Counted from the first letter of the stretch, positions 7,612-17,066 are shown. The stretch is DNA of 64,000 nucleotides from Paludicola sp. MB14-C6 (GCF_030908625.1 NZ_CP133133.1:1798001-1862000), one strand, 5' to 3'. The notes: generated by a model from the sequence alone, not told the origin. Program-made: numbers and translations.

Positions 7612-10242
7612 GTGAGCAACAAATTTGTTTATCTTTTCTCTGAGGGAAATGGCTCAATGCGTGAGCTATTAGGCGGCAAAGGTGCAAACCTTGCAGAAAT
7701 GACCAATCTAGGAATGCCTGTACCTCAAGGCTTTACAGTGACTACTGAAGCATGTACACAATACTACAAAGACGGTGAAGTAATTAACGATGATATTCAA
7801 GCTGAAATCATGAGAAATATTACTGAGCTAGAAAAAATTGCTGGCAAAAAATTAGGCGATAAAGAAAACCCATTATTAGTATCTGTTCGTTCCGGCGCTA
7901 GAGCTTCTATGCCTGGTATGATGGACACTATCCTAAACTTAGGTCTTAATGATGAAGTTGTTGAAAGCTTCGCTGCAAAAACTGGTAACCCACGTTTTGC
8001 ATATGACTCATACCGTCGTTTCATTCAAATGTATTCTGACGTTGTAATGGAAGTTGGTAAGAAATATTTTGAAGAGTTAATCGACGAAATGAAAGAGAAA
8101 AAAGGCGTTAAACTTGACACTGAGTTAGATGCTGATGATCTAAAAGAACTTGCAAATCAATTCAAAGCTGAATATAAAGCAAAAATCGGTTCTGATTTCC
8201 CATCTGATCCGAAAGAGCAACTAATGGGAGCTGTAAAAGCTGTATTTAGAAGCTGGGACAACCCTCGTGCAAATTACTATCGTAGAATGAACGATATCCC
8301 TTCTGATTGGGGTACTGCTGTTAACGTTCAAATGATGGTATTTGGTAATATGGGCGAAACTTCCGGTACTGGTGTTGCTTTCTCAAGAAACCCATCAACT
8401 GGTGAGAAAAAACTATATGGCGAATATCTAATGAACGCTCAAGGTGAAGACGTTGTTGCTGGTGTTAGAACTCCTTTAACAATTGATCACTTAAAAGAAC
8501 AAAATCCTGCAGTTTACGAGCAATTCGTAACGATTGTTAATACATTAGAAAATCATTATCATGATATGCAAGATATGGAGTTTACAATCGAAGATGGTAA
8601 ACTATTCATGCTTCAAACTAGAAATGGTAAACGTACTGCTGCTGCTGCATTACAAATTGCTTGTGATTTAGTTGACGAAGGTCAAATTAACAAAGAACAA
8701 GCTGTATTAATGATCGATCCAAAACAATTAGATGCTTTATTACATCCACAATTTGACGTAAAAGCTCTAAAAGCTGCTGCTCCTATTGGCTCTGCTCTTC
8801 CTGCATCTCCTGGTGCTGCTTGCGGTAAAGTAGTATTCACTGCAGATGCTGCTGTAGAGTGGGCTGAAAAAGGTAACAAAGTAATTTTAGTTCGTCTTGA
8901 AACTTCTCCAGAAGATATCGAAGGTATGCACGTTGCAGAAGGTATTCTAACTGTACGTGGTGGTATGACATCTCACGCTGCTGTTGTTGCACGTGGTATG
9001 GGTACTTGCTGTGTATCTGGTTGCGGCGAAATTAAAATTGATGAAGATGCAAAAGTATTCTCACTTGGCGGAAAAACATTCCACGAAGGCGATTATATTT
9101 CTCTTGATGGTTCAACTGGTAACATTTACGGTGAAGCAATTCAAACTGTTGCTGCTTCTATTTCCGGTAACTTTGATAGAATTATGAAATGGGCTGATGA
9201 ATTCAGAACATTACAAGTAAGAACAAATGCTGATACACCTAAAGATGCTGTACAAGCTGCTACTTTCGGTGCAGAAGGTATCGGTCTTTGCCGTACAGAG
9301 CATATGTTCTTTGAAGGCGATAGAATTAAAGCTATGCGTGAAATGATCGTTTCTAAAACTGAGGAACAAAGAAGAGCAGCTCTTGCTAAACTTCTTCCAA
9401 TGCAAAGAGGCGACTTTGAAGGCTTATATGAAGCAATGGGTGGTCACCCAGTTACAATTCGTTTCTTAGACCCACCTCTACACGAATTCTTACCAACTGC
9501 TGAAGATGATATTGCTGCATTAAGCAAAGAAATGAACATCTCTGTTGAAGAATTAAAAGCTGTTGTATCTTCTCTACATGAGTTCAACCCAATGATGGGT
9601 CACCGTGGTTGTCGTCTAGCTGTTTCTTATCCAGAAATCGCTGAAATGCAAACAACTGCTGTTATTGAAGCTGCAATCAACGTTAAGAAAGCTCATTCAG
9701 ATTGGAACATCGTTCCTGAAATCATGATTCCACTTGTTGGTGAAATCAAAGAGTTAGCTTATGTTAAATCAATTGTAACTTCTACTGCTGATGCTATTAT
9801 CGCTAAAGCTGGTTGCGATTTACATTACAAAGTTGGTACAATGATCGAGATTCCTCGTGCTGCTATCACTGCTGATGAAATTGCTACTGAAGCTGAGTTC
9901 TTTAGCTTTGGTACAAACGACTTAACTCAAATGACATTCGGCTTCAGCCGTGATGATGCTGGTGCTTTCTTAGGTTCTTACTATGATAAGAAAATCTACG
10001 AAAACGATCCATTTGCTCGTTTAGACCAAAAAGGTGTTGGCAAACTAGTTAAGATAGCTTCTGATTTAGGTCGTCAAACTCGCCCTGACATCAAACTTGG
10101 TATCTGTGGTGAGCACGGTGGAGATCCAAGCTCTGTTGAATTCTGCCACAAAGCTGGTTTAACTTATGTTTCTTGTTCTCCATTCCGCGTTCCAATCGCA
10201 AGATTAGCTGCTGCACAAGCTGCAATTAAATTCTCTAAGTAA
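7612..10242 (+). CDS. ppdK: Pyruvate, phosphate dikinase
   Basis: Interconverts pyruvate, ATP and phosphate with PEP, AMP and PPi, a PPi-linked glycolytic step common in anaerobic clostridia. The protein has 876 residues from the GTG at 7612, which sits behind a strong GGAGGAG; this matches the family length and puts the phosphohistidine of GGMTSHAAVVARG at H455, the number known for the Clostridium symbiosum enzyme. The C-terminal PEP/pyruvate domain carries GLCRTEHMF, MMGHRGCRL and GICGEHGGDP. Codon choice (GCT, GGT, CGT, AAC, CTA/CTT) is far more biased than in neighbours, which suggests very high expression. Confidence 0.97.
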   Translation: MSNKFVYLFSEGNGSMRELLGGKGANLAEMTNLGMPVPQGFTVTTEACTQYYKDGEVINDDIQAEIMRNITELEKIAGKKLGDKENPLLVSVRSGARASMPGMMDTILNLGLNDEVVESFAAKTGNPRFAYDSYRRFIQMYSDVVMEVGKKYFEELIDEMKEKKGVKLDTELDADDLKELANQFKAEYKAKIGSDFPSDPKEQLMGAVKAVFRSWDNPRANYYRRMNDIPSDWGTAVNVQMMVFGNMGETSGTGVAFSRNPSTGEKKLYGEYLMNAQGEDVVAGVRTPLTIDHLKEQNPAVYEQFVTIVNTLENHYHDMQDMEFTIEDGKLFMLQTRNGKRTAAAALQIACDLVDEGQINKEQAVLMIDPKQLDALLHPQFDVKALKAAAPIGSALPASPGAACGKVVFTADAAVEWAEKGNKVILVRLETSPEDIEGMHVAEGILTVRGGMTSHAAVVARGMGTCCVSGCGEIKIDEDAKVFSLGGKTFHEGDYISLDGSTGNIYGEAIQTVAASISGNFDRIMKWADEFRTLQVRTNADTPKDAVQAATFGAEGIGLCRTEHMFFEGDRIKAMREMIVSKTEEQRRAALAKLLPMQRGDFEGLYEAMGGHPVTIRFLDPPLHEFLPTAEDDIAALSKEMNISVEELKAVVSSLHEFNPMMGHRGCRLAVSYPEIAEMQTTAVIEAAINVKKAHSDWNIVPEIMIPLVGEIKELAYVKSIVTSTADAIIAKAGCDLHYKVGTMIEIPRAAITADEIATEAEFFSFGTNDLTQMTFGFSRDDAGAFLGSYYDKKIYENDPFARLDQKGVGKLVKIASDLGRQTRPDIKLGICGEHGGDPSSVEFCHKAGLTYVSCSPFRVPIARLAAAQAAIKFSK
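10215..10242 (+). repeat. Direct repeat copy 1: 3' end of ppdK
   Basis: The last 28 bases of ppdK, encoding QAAIKFSK and the stop, recur at 10992-11019 with two differences. The two copies bracket the GNAT gene and a terminator. Confidence 0.8.
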
Positions 10243-10259
10243 GATTTAATAGAATGATT

Positions 10260-10290
10260 AAAAGGACACTGCATTTGCAGTGTCCTTTTT
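10260..10290 (+). terminator. Terminator of ppdK
   Basis: AAAAGGACACTGCA pairs with TGCAGTGTCCTTTT in a near-perfect stem with a tiny loop, followed by TTTTT. Because of the flanking A and T runs it can also act on the minus strand. Confidence 0.9.
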
Positions 10291-10345
10291 GGTATGTAAC
10301 TAGCTTCGTATTATGCTTATTCGCTTTTCATCAATAAACTGGAAT

Positions 10346-10903
10346 CTATTGAACAGCATAGGTAAATACATTCAAATCAACGATTTCTTTTCCGCCCCAG
10401 TTTTTCTCCTGAACAGTATTGGGTTCTTTTATAAAACCATTTTTTATCAGTACTTTTGCAGAAAAAACATTTTCGGGCATAACAAATGCTTTCAACTTTT
10501 GGATACCTATATCATTACAAAGATAATCAATCATAAGCTTTACCGTATTAGTCGCAATGCCTCTGTGCCAATACAATTCGCTTATTCGATAGCCTATCGT
10601 TATTTGGTTCACTCTTTTTTTATAATCAAACATTTCTGCAAGACCAATAAGTTTATCAGGTTCTTCGCACAGATAAATGCCTGCGATAATTAGTTTCTTT
10701 TTATCAAAATCTCTCCCACCAAGGTTTCTAATTGCAGCTAGCAAATTACCCCTGCTTTTTTTATATAAAAACGGTGGAATATATTTATATACATTATCAT
10801 TGCAAGCTATTTCGGATAATGCATCTATGTCATCATCACTCATCTTTCGGATAATGAGTGTTTCATTTTGCAAGCTTGGGAAACATTCAAACAGTTCAGC
10901 CAT
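10346..10903 (-). CDS. GNAT N-acetyltransferase, RimJ/RimL type
   Basis: A 185-residue acetyl-CoA-dependent acetyltransferase. The start LIIRKMSDDDIDAL, the central GYRISELYWHRGIATNTVKLMIDYL (acetyl-CoA loop around HRGIAT) and the NVFSAKVLIKNGF segment are typical of the RimJ/RimL branch. The ATG at 10903 follows GGAGGACTGTT. Substrate unknown. It is antisense to ppdK and lies between duplicated copies of the ppdK 3' end, which suggests that the gene was inserted here (inference). Confidence 0.85.
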   Translation of the reverse strand: MAELFECFPSLQNETLIIRKMSDDDIDALSEIACNDNVYKYIPPFLYKKSRGNLLAAIRNLGGRDFDKKKLIIAGIYLCEEPDKLIGLAEMFDYKKRVNQITIGYRISELYWHRGIATNTVKLMIDYLCNDIGIQKLKAFVMPENVFSAKVLIKNGFIKEPNTVQEKNWGGKEIVDLNVFTYAVQ

Positions 10904-10990
10904 AACAGTCCTCCAATAAATTATGATTTCTCGCTCTGTCGCAAACTATCAATAATCTTCAACAATATTATACTATCAAATAAACTTGTA

Positions 10991-11019
10991 CACAAGCTGC
11001 AATTAAATTTGCTAAGTAA
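10991..11019 (+). pseudogene. Remnant of a second ppdK 3' end (direct repeat copy 2)
   Basis: CACAAGCTGCAATTAAATTT and the following GCTAAGTAA match the ppdK 3' end with two substitutions. In frame it encodes TQAAIKFAK and a stop, against AQAAIKFSK in the intact gene. Its own terminator lies 40 bases downstream. No further ppdK similarity is visible upstream of 10991. Confidence 0.8.
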
Positions 11020-11059
11020 TTGAAAGAATATTTTTCTTTCCAGTTTTAAGCTAAAATAT

Positions 11060-11102
11060 AACAAGCACATTTACGAGTAACTGTTAATGTGCTTGTTTTT
11101 TT
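11060..11102 (+). terminator. Terminator behind the ppdK remnant
   Basis: AACAAGCACATT (11060-11071) and AATGTGCTTGTT (11086-11097) form a 12-bp stem with a 14-base loop followed by a long T-run. It has no intact rightward gene in front of it and probably once ended the ppdK transcript. Confidence 0.8.
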
Positions 11103-11174
11103 GGCAAAATTAATATGCAATATGAAGCATATCGCTTTGTCGTGTGCTGTTTTTATAAGAGAAGAAATGCGTAA

Positions 11175-12719
11175 TTATACGTTACCGAATCTATCAACTA
11201 CTTTTACTTTATAAAACCCAGCTACACCGCTTTCATCACGATAACTTTCAACGATAGTCGAAGCTATTTGATTATCATAGGATGGAACGAAGTTTTGGCT
11301 ATCCCCTTTATATATACGATAATAGCAGAAATACGGGTCAGTTGATTTACTCCAACGAATCATACCATTATCCTCGCTTACATCTTCAACCGTACATGGA
11401 GTACGATTGATATAATCAGTTGTAAGTAAAGTGACAGAGTTTGCAGGAACTTGAATGCAAGCTGTGTCTTCGGTCACAGAAATCAATTCCGTATAGGACT
11501 GCATATCCCCAAATTTATTTCGAGGTACATTTGCGGAATCGTAGACATATTTTCTCATTGGTTGATTGGTAGAGAGCGCTTTCAGTGAAACAGTAATATC
11601 GGTTGATTCTTCATGTCGATTTACAATAGCAATGGAAAAGCTGCCATCGTCGTTGCTAACGCCACCACAGCGCAAGTAATAGTCTTCTGTTTCAATGGTT
11701 AGAGGTTTTGAGTCTTTGTTAAAATATTTCGCAATTAGTCCATAACAATATAGCCAGTCACGAGGTGAATAATCATCACCATCCCATTTGGTGAGTCCCC
11801 ATTTGTTATAGCGGAAATCCGTACCCTTAGGATTTGGATAGTCAGTAAAAGTCCAAAGCGCACAAGCATAAACACCGGCGTTAATAGCGGCTAAAGCCAT
11901 TTCCGTAATCATTAACGCTGAATATGCCTCTTGTCCGTCATAAAAGTATTTACATACATCCATCTTAACACCATTTACATTATTCATATCTTGGGCTAAT
12001 CCAAACTCACCAAGAATAAAACGACGTTCATATGGTAATAGCTTTTTAACGGTTTTCTTTACATTTTTATAGAACACCTTGTAAAAATCAAGGTCTTGTG
12101 GTTCAAAATCATTTACATAATGATGCCCACCAAATATTTCGGAAATAGGTACCATACCGTTTGAAATTGCCCAGTCAATGGATTCCCAACGTTCATATGG
12201 AGACGCATCTGTTGCAAGCAATTTAACAGGGAGGTTTCTGCGTTTGAATTCTCTATATAGATATGTATGATAATCTTTAAATACAGGTAATTCAAAGAAG
12301 ATATTACCCCAGTCCTCAATACTTAATTCATTTGACATACAATAAAATTCAATATTTTTAATTCCTTTTTCATTGATTAAGTAATCTAGTTTATCGGCAA
12401 CATTCCGAGCGTATTCTTCTTTTTCTTGTTGGGTTTGATGACGTGTTGTATGACCTGTTAAATAAATTGAGGTATTTGCAGGAATGTGGGTTTTTTCGCA
12501 GTATTCTGCGAAATCATCCATTTCTTCTTTCGTCCAATTTGGAGCGCCACCCCACATTCTAGTAAATCCGGGTGATAGCTCACGATAGATTTTACCCACT
12601 ACTTCATTGAATTGGCGGTCACTCATTTTACGATATAACCCAGCTTCACTGTTGTGAAATCCTGCTCCGCAAAAGCGCGCCATGATTGGTTCTTTTCTAG
12701 CTGTTATTTTGCTTTTCAT
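11175..12719 (-). CDS. Clan GH-A glycoside hydrolase with C-terminal beta domains
   Basis: A 514-residue protein without signal peptide, so it acts inside the cell. An N-terminal (beta/alpha)8 barrel is suggested by FTRMWGGAPNW, the acid/base pair N130-E131 (CMSNELS) and a nucleophile E238 in ILGEFGLAQ; this NE...E layout is that of clan GH-A (GH39/GH5-like). After about residue 345 a beta-sandwich and, from about 430, an FN3-like domain follow. The exact GH family and the sugar cannot be told from sequence alone. The ATG at 12719 has CGGAGGG upstream. It is near a GH125 mannosidase and a sodium symporter, hinting at oligosaccharide use. Confidence 0.7.
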   Translation of the reverse strand: MKSKITARKEPIMARFCGAGFHNSEAGLYRKMSDRQFNEVVGKIYRELSPGFTRMWGGAPNWTKEEMDDFAEYCEKTHIPANTSIYLTGHTTRHQTQQEKEEYARNVADKLDYLINEKGIKNIEFYCMSNELSIEDWGNIFFELPVFKDYHTYLYREFKRRNLPVKLLATDASPYERWESIDWAISNGMVPISEIFGGHHYVNDFEPQDLDFYKVFYKNVKKTVKKLLPYERRFILGEFGLAQDMNNVNGVKMDVCKYFYDGQEAYSALMITEMALAAINAGVYACALWTFTDYPNPKGTDFRYNKWGLTKWDGDDYSPRDWLYCYGLIAKYFNKDSKPLTIETEDYYLRCGGVSNDDGSFSIAIVNRHEESTDITVSLKALSTNQPMRKYVYDSANVPRNKFGDMQSYTELISVTEDTACIQVPANSVTLLTTDYINRTPCTVEDVSEDNGMIRWSKSTDPYFCYYRIYKGDSQNFVPSYDNQIASTIVESYRDESGVAGFYKVKVVDRFGNV

Positions 12720-12760
12720 CTCATATTCCCTCCGTTAATAAATTATATTTGTATTTATAT

Positions 12761-12776
12761 TACGCCGCAAGGCGTA
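12761..12776. promoter_or_regulatory. Short palindrome upstream of the glycosidase
   Basis: TACGCC-GCAA-GGCGTA is a GC-rich 6-bp inverted repeat about 42 bases before the glycosidase start, standing out in AT-rich surroundings. It may be an operator or a leader stem; no known regulator site was recognised. Confidence 0.3.
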
Positions 12777-12931
12777 GATATCAATTACACAACGAATAAG
12801 TAATTACAAAAGTCATTTTTTATTTGCGTTTATTATATTCCTTAGTTTACTAAAACACAAGTAGAAGATATGCTTTGAAATTTGTATGATATGATGAAAA
12901 GCTATTATGGTTTTGGTCGGTAGGAAAAGAA

Positions 12932-12964
12932 AATTCCCTAGCTCTATTTCAAAGCTAGGGAATT
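12932..12964 (-). terminator. Terminator of the sodium symporter gene
   Basis: On the minus strand AATTCCCTAGCT and AGCTAGGGAATT form a 12-bp stem with a 9-base loop, followed by TTCTTTT, directly behind the symporter stop. Confidence 0.88.
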
Positions 12965-12968
12965 CAAT

Positions 12969-14324
12969 TTATTTCGTAGGTAAGAACGATGTAATAAAGA
13001 TTACAAGTATAATTGCAGGAGCAATATACTTCATAATAATGCTGAATAGTTTTTTCCATCTAAAACGAATGGATCCATCATTTGAAATTTCTTCTGAGGC
13101 ATTATCAATACCCCAAATGTACCCAACAAATATACACATAAAGAAACCGCCAAGAGGCATTAACAATTTATCTGATACAAAACTCATAAGGTCGAAGATA
13201 GTGTTTCCAAAGAATTTAACATCAGCTAGTGGGCCAAATGATAGTGCAGCAAATATACCGATAATTGTCATAATTGATGCAATGATGATAGAAGCAGTCG
13301 CACGTTTCATTTTTAAGTTATCGATACAGTAAGATGTTACAACTTCCAATAGTGAAACAGAAGAGGTAATCGCTGCAAAGAAAACAAGCACAAAGAACAG
13401 TACACCGAAAATTACGCCAAAAGGCATTGATTCAAATACTTTAGGTAGTGTTTCAAATAATAATCCAGGACCGGCAGTTGGTTTGAATCCAAAAGCAAAA
13501 ACGGCTGGTAAGATTGCAAATCCGGCAAGAACAGCAACAAGGGTATCTAGAGTAGGGATGATAAATGCACTTTTTTGAAGATTTACTTCTTTGTTTAAGT
13601 AACTACCATATGTGATGATAGCACCCATACCCAAACTCAAGCTGAAAAATACTTGTCCCATAGCTGCTAATAGAACTTTAGAAATCTCAGATATTGAATC
13701 AATATGAGAAAAGTTTGGAATAACGAAGTATTTAACGCCCTCCATTGCACCTGGAAGTGTAACAGAACGAATTGCAATAATGATAATAAATATGAATAGA
13801 AGAGGAAGCATTATTTTGCTTGCTCGTTCAATTCCCTTTGCAACGCCACCAATTACAATAATACAAGTAAGTGCCATGAAAACGATATGCCAGATTACCG
13901 GCTCTACAGGTGATTGAATAAAGTTTTTAAAGTAAGCGGAGGCATCAGTAACGTGTGTATTGGTTACATACGTAGTGATATATTTTAGCACCCATCCGCC
14001 GATTACACTGTAGTAGGATAGAATAATGAATGCACATACAACGCCAATAACGCCAATAAAAGTAAATTTTTTATTTAACTTGTGATAGGCACCAATAGGA
14101 TTTAGTTTTGTTTTTCTGCCAATTGCCATTTCACCAAGCATAATTGGAACACCTAAAACCAAAACAAAGAATAAGTAAATTAATACAAAGATTGCACCGC
14201 CACCTTCTCCGGCGATATAAGGAAATTTCCATAGGTTGCCTAAACCTACAGCAGAACCTGTTGCGGCAAGGATAAATCCTAGAGAGGAAGTGAACCCGCC
14301 ACGTTTTTTTGCTTCATTTTTCAT
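12969..14324 (-). CDS. Sodium-dependent transporter, NSS/SNF family
   Basis: A 451-residue membrane protein of the neurotransmitter:sodium symporter family (LeuT fold), which in bacteria mostly imports amino acids with Na+. The N-terminal first helix GFILAATGSAVGLGNLWKFPYIAGEGGGAIF is the family hallmark with the unwound Na+/substrate site GSAVGLGN. About eleven to twelve hydrophobic segments follow. The ATG at 14324 has AAGGAGGAATATT upstream. It is a single-gene unit with its own terminator. The substrate is unknown; LeuT-like specificity for a neutral or aromatic amino acid is most likely. Confidence 0.93.
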   Translation of the reverse strand: MKNEAKKRGGFTSSLGFILAATGSAVGLGNLWKFPYIAGEGGGAIFVLIYLFFVLVLGVPIMLGEMAIGRKTKLNPIGAYHKLNKKFTFIGVIGVVCAFIILSYYSVIGGWVLKYITTYVTNTHVTDASAYFKNFIQSPVEPVIWHIVFMALTCIIVIGGVAKGIERASKIMLPLLFIFIIIIAIRSVTLPGAMEGVKYFVIPNFSHIDSISEISKVLLAAMGQVFFSLSLGMGAIITYGSYLNKEVNLQKSAFIIPTLDTLVAVLAGFAILPAVFAFGFKPTAGPGLLFETLPKVFESMPFGVIFGVLFFVLVFFAAITSSVSLLEVVTSYCIDNLKMKRATASIIIASIMTIIGIFAALSFGPLADVKFFGNTIFDLMSFVSDKLLMPLGGFFMCIFVGYIWGIDNASEEISNDGSIRFRWKKLFSIIMKYIAPAIILVIFITSFLPTK

Positions 14325-14431
14325 AATATTCCTCCTTAACAGTTTTTTACGTCAGCACTTTAAAGCGAAATCCTATTAACTTAGTATTATTTAGTATAAT
14401 CGAAAAACGAGTGAAACACAATAAAAAAATT

Positions 14432-14470
14432 TGCTGTACCCCCAAAAACGGCATACAGCATAATTTTTTA
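14432..14470 (-). terminator. Terminator of the GH125 gene
   Basis: TGCTGTA (14432-14438) and TACAGCA (14454-14460) form a stem with a 15-base loop. T-runs on both sides (AATTTTTTT on the minus strand, AATTTTTTA on the plus strand) allow termination in either direction. Confidence 0.7.
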
Positions 14471-14547
14471 ACAAAGGATAATATTATTTTTAGTCATAAA
14501 AGCGAAATAAATTCATAACAATTAGAAATATTTCTGTAATAATCATT

Positions 14548-15822
14548 TTATTTACAAATAACACTTTCAACCATTTGTGCAAACAATGTATTCGCCCAAG
14601 CAAACCATTCTCTTGTGAAATTATGAGGATTATTTACATCAAATCCTTCGTGCATAAAGTTTGTTCCTGCATGAGTGGTAGCAATCATATTCAGACAATC
14701 TGCAATTTCATCCGGATTGGTGCTGGTTAATATCTGCATGGTTAATGAAATGTGCCAAATATAATTGTTTGGTGTATGTGGGCTACCGATTCCTTTAGCG
14801 GCAGTACCTTCATAATAGTAAGGGTTATCCTTGGATAGAATGAATTTTCTTGTGTTTTGGTAAATTGGATTGCTAGCATTGGTATATCCTAAATAAGGTA
14901 TTGCTAGTAAGCTAGGAGAGTTAGCATCGTCCATTAAGTTATGGTTACCAAATCCATCTGTTTCATATGCAAAGATTTTTCCGTATTTGTAATGGTCTAC
15001 AATACCATAAGTTTGAATACCATTGTCGATTTCAGAAGCTAAAGTAGTGCAAGTATCTGCTAATACTTGATCAGAATAACCGATAGTGCACAATTCAGCT
15101 GCGTATTTTAATGCAACAACCGCCATCATATTAGAAGGAATTAAATATCCAAATGTACAAGCATCATCTGAAGGACGGAATCCAGACCATGTCATACCTG
15201 TATAATTTACAGGACGACCTTTTCCATTGTTCACTAAAGTATCTGTTTCAACGCAATCAACACGAGTAAAGAAATATGGAGAGGATTCGTGATGCTGTTC
15301 TGTTTTAAAGGTAGCAACAATGGTTGCAATCATTTTCTTGAATTCGGATGTAAAAATAGAGGAATCCTTTGTTGATTGATAATATTCGTGGGACAAATAT
15401 AAAGCAGCACATAATGAGTCAATTTCATATTTACGTTCCCATACCCATTTGCTTTCAAAATTAGTAGAGTCTTTATAGCCATGTTCATTTACTTTTTCTT
15501 TTGCATTAAATGCGTTCGCATAAGGGTCTAAATTGATATAATAAGCATGTTTAGCAATTACACTTTTTAAAATAGCTTTTAAGTCTTCATCTTGACTTGC
15601 ATATTTAATATATGGTTTTAATTGTGCAGCACTATCACGAAGCCACATTGCAGGGATATCACCTGTAATTACAAAGTAGCTATCATCTTCTAGTTGTTGT
15701 ACTGTTGTTTCAATAGTGTTTAAAAAGCATTGTTTGATGAGTGGTGCAAGTTTTGGATATTTCGCTTGTACAATTGTTTCGAGCTCATTAGCTCTTTCTA
15801 ATAAAATTTTAGGTGTATTCAT
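14548..15822 (-). CDS. Glycoside hydrolase family 125 (exo-alpha-1,6-mannosidase)
   Basis: A 424-residue (alpha/alpha)6-type hydrolase. Family GH125 removes non-reducing alpha-1,6-linked mannose from mannosides and N-glycan fragments. Signatures are VITGDIPAMWLRDSAAQ, WVWERKYEIDSL, TGMTWSGFRPSDDAC and GSPHTPNNYIWHISL. There is no signal peptide, so it works on imported oligosaccharides. The start is taken as the ATG at 15822, 9 bases after GAGGAG; a TTG two codons earlier is too close to that RBS. No mannoside transporter lies beside it. Confidence 0.92.
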   Translation of the reverse strand: MNTPKILLERANELETIVQAKYPKLAPLIKQCFLNTIETTVQQLEDDSYFVITGDIPAMWLRDSAAQLKPYIKYASQDEDLKAILKSVIAKHAYYINLDPYANAFNAKEKVNEHGYKDSTNFESKWVWERKYEIDSLCAALYLSHEYYQSTKDSSIFTSEFKKMIATIVATFKTEQHHESSPYFFTRVDCVETDTLVNNGKGRPVNYTGMTWSGFRPSDDACTFGYLIPSNMMAVVALKYAAELCTIGYSDQVLADTCTTLASEIDNGIQTYGIVDHYKYGKIFAYETDGFGNHNLMDDANSPSLLAIPYLGYTNASNPIYQNTRKFILSKDNPYYYEGTAAKGIGSPHTPNNYIWHISLTMQILTSTNPDEIADCLNMIATTHAGTNFMHEGFDVNNPHNFTREWFAWANTLFAQMVESVICK

Positions 15823-15969
15823 ATTCAATATCTCCTCTGATTTTTACTTTTTTACTTGGCTGACTATCTTATTATGTTTCTCACAAATCCAGTTGCATTA
15901 TACAATGAAATGAACTAAAAATCAATAGAATTGCTTGCTTTCTTGTTTATTTGAAGATTGAAAATGAAA

Positions 15970-15994
15970 AGAAGTTTGCTTTTGGCAAACTTCT
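15970..15994 (-). terminator. Terminator of the PrsA-like lipoprotein gene
   Basis: AGAAGTTTGC and GCAAACTTCT form a 10-bp stem with a 5-base loop, followed by TTTTCATTTT on the minus strand. Confidence 0.85.
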
Positions 15995-16004
15995 CTTATA
16001 TCAT

Positions 16005-17066
16005 TTATTTTAGTTTGATTTTTTTAGGATCATAACGATTGATTGATGCATTATTTGCGGTTGGTTTTAATGGCTCTTTCCATTTATCTACTAGCTTTTT
16101 AAAATCTTCGCCTTTTACATCAAATAAAATAGATTCACGCATTTTATCAAACTGGCTAGGATCTTTTGTTACATCATAGCGAATTGCTACATAGTAAGCA
16201 TCTTCATCTGGAATAACGACTGCTTTACCATCTGGTTTTAAATCGTTGAAAACAGCTTTTACAACCTTTTCAGATGGAACTTTTGAATCCTTTTTGATGT
16301 ATTGCTTTGTATCTTCATCTTTTAGAATTACATCGTCTTTAGCATTTGGATTATGTTTTGATCCAGCTTTATAATGAATAAATGCATCTTGAACTTCATT
16401 ATAAGATTTACCTTGTTCGTTGATAAGTTTTGCATATTCATCAGCTTTTGCTTTTAACGTTTTATTGTTTGTTTTTTGTTCATCTGTTAGTTTATCGCCG
16501 GTTTCTAAAGGAATTTTAAGCATATTTACACTTGCAAAGTTTTCTTTAAAATGGATTAACAAGTTTGCATTGGATACTTCTTCGATTCCACCCTTGCCAT
16601 AATATTTTTCAAATATTACAGATTCTTTTTGTTGGTTGATAGAAACCAAGTTCATTGTTTCTTTGCTAACGCCATTTGGTTCATAGTATTTTCCAACTTG
16701 TTCCCATTTGTCATCAGTACTTTTCTTAATCATTTTTTGATCAGATTCTGTTAACTTTAAGCCTAATACTTCAAATTGGTTGTCAATTGCAACGTAACGA
16801 TCAGCAGTTGCTTTTGCAGAGTCAATAATCCATTGCTTTGCGGGCTTTTTGTCTAAGGTTTGTTTCATTAAGTTTTTGATATCAGATTTAATGTCCTTAT
16901 GATACATTGCTTGAGAATAAGCATCCATAGTAAATGCTATGTAAAGGCCGGATGGGATTTTTTTACCGTTGTAATCATACGCCCAGGTTGTATCCTGGCA
17001 AGCTGTTAAAGAAAGCATGGTACACGCAATGATTAAAACAGCTATCATTTTTTTCATCATTTTCAT
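16005..17066 (-). CDS. Lipoprotein with PrsA/SurA-like folding-factor features
   Basis: A 353-residue secreted lipoprotein. The signal peptide MKMMKKMIAVLIIACTMLS ends in the lipobox LTAC, so the mature protein is anchored by its Cys outside the membrane. The long charged helical body and the C-terminal YVAIRYDVTKDPSQFDKMRESIL segment resemble SurA_N/PrsA-type chaperones. I see no clear parvulin catalytic signature, so isomerase activity is doubtful. The start is the ATG at 17066 behind AGGAGGAACATTA; an upstream in-frame ATG at 17093 precedes that RBS and is not used. Assignment to the PrsA/SurA group is tentative. Confidence 0.65.
   Translation of the reverse strand: MKMMKKMIAVLIIACTMLSLTACQDTTWAYDYNGKKIPSGLYIAFTMDAYSQAMYHKDIKSDIKNLMKQTLDKKPAKQWIIDSAKATADRYVAIDNQFEVLGLKLTESDQKMIKKSTDDKWEQVGKYYEPNGVSKETMNLVSINQQKESVIFEKYYGKGGIEEVSNANLLIHFKENFASVNMLKIPLETGDKLTDEQKTNNKTLKAKADEYAKLINEQGKSYNEVQDAFIHYKAGSKHNPNAKDDVILKDEDTKQYIKKDSKVPSEKVVKAVFNDLKPDGKAVVIPDEDAYYVAIRYDVTKDPSQFDKMRESILFDVKGEDFKKLVDKWKEPLKPTANNASINRYDPKKIKLK

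Noticed and set aside
10313..10693. Rightward open frame of 126 codons over the GNAT gene
   Set aside because: It is fully antisense to a gene with clear GNAT motifs, has no RBS and shows no recognisable domain.
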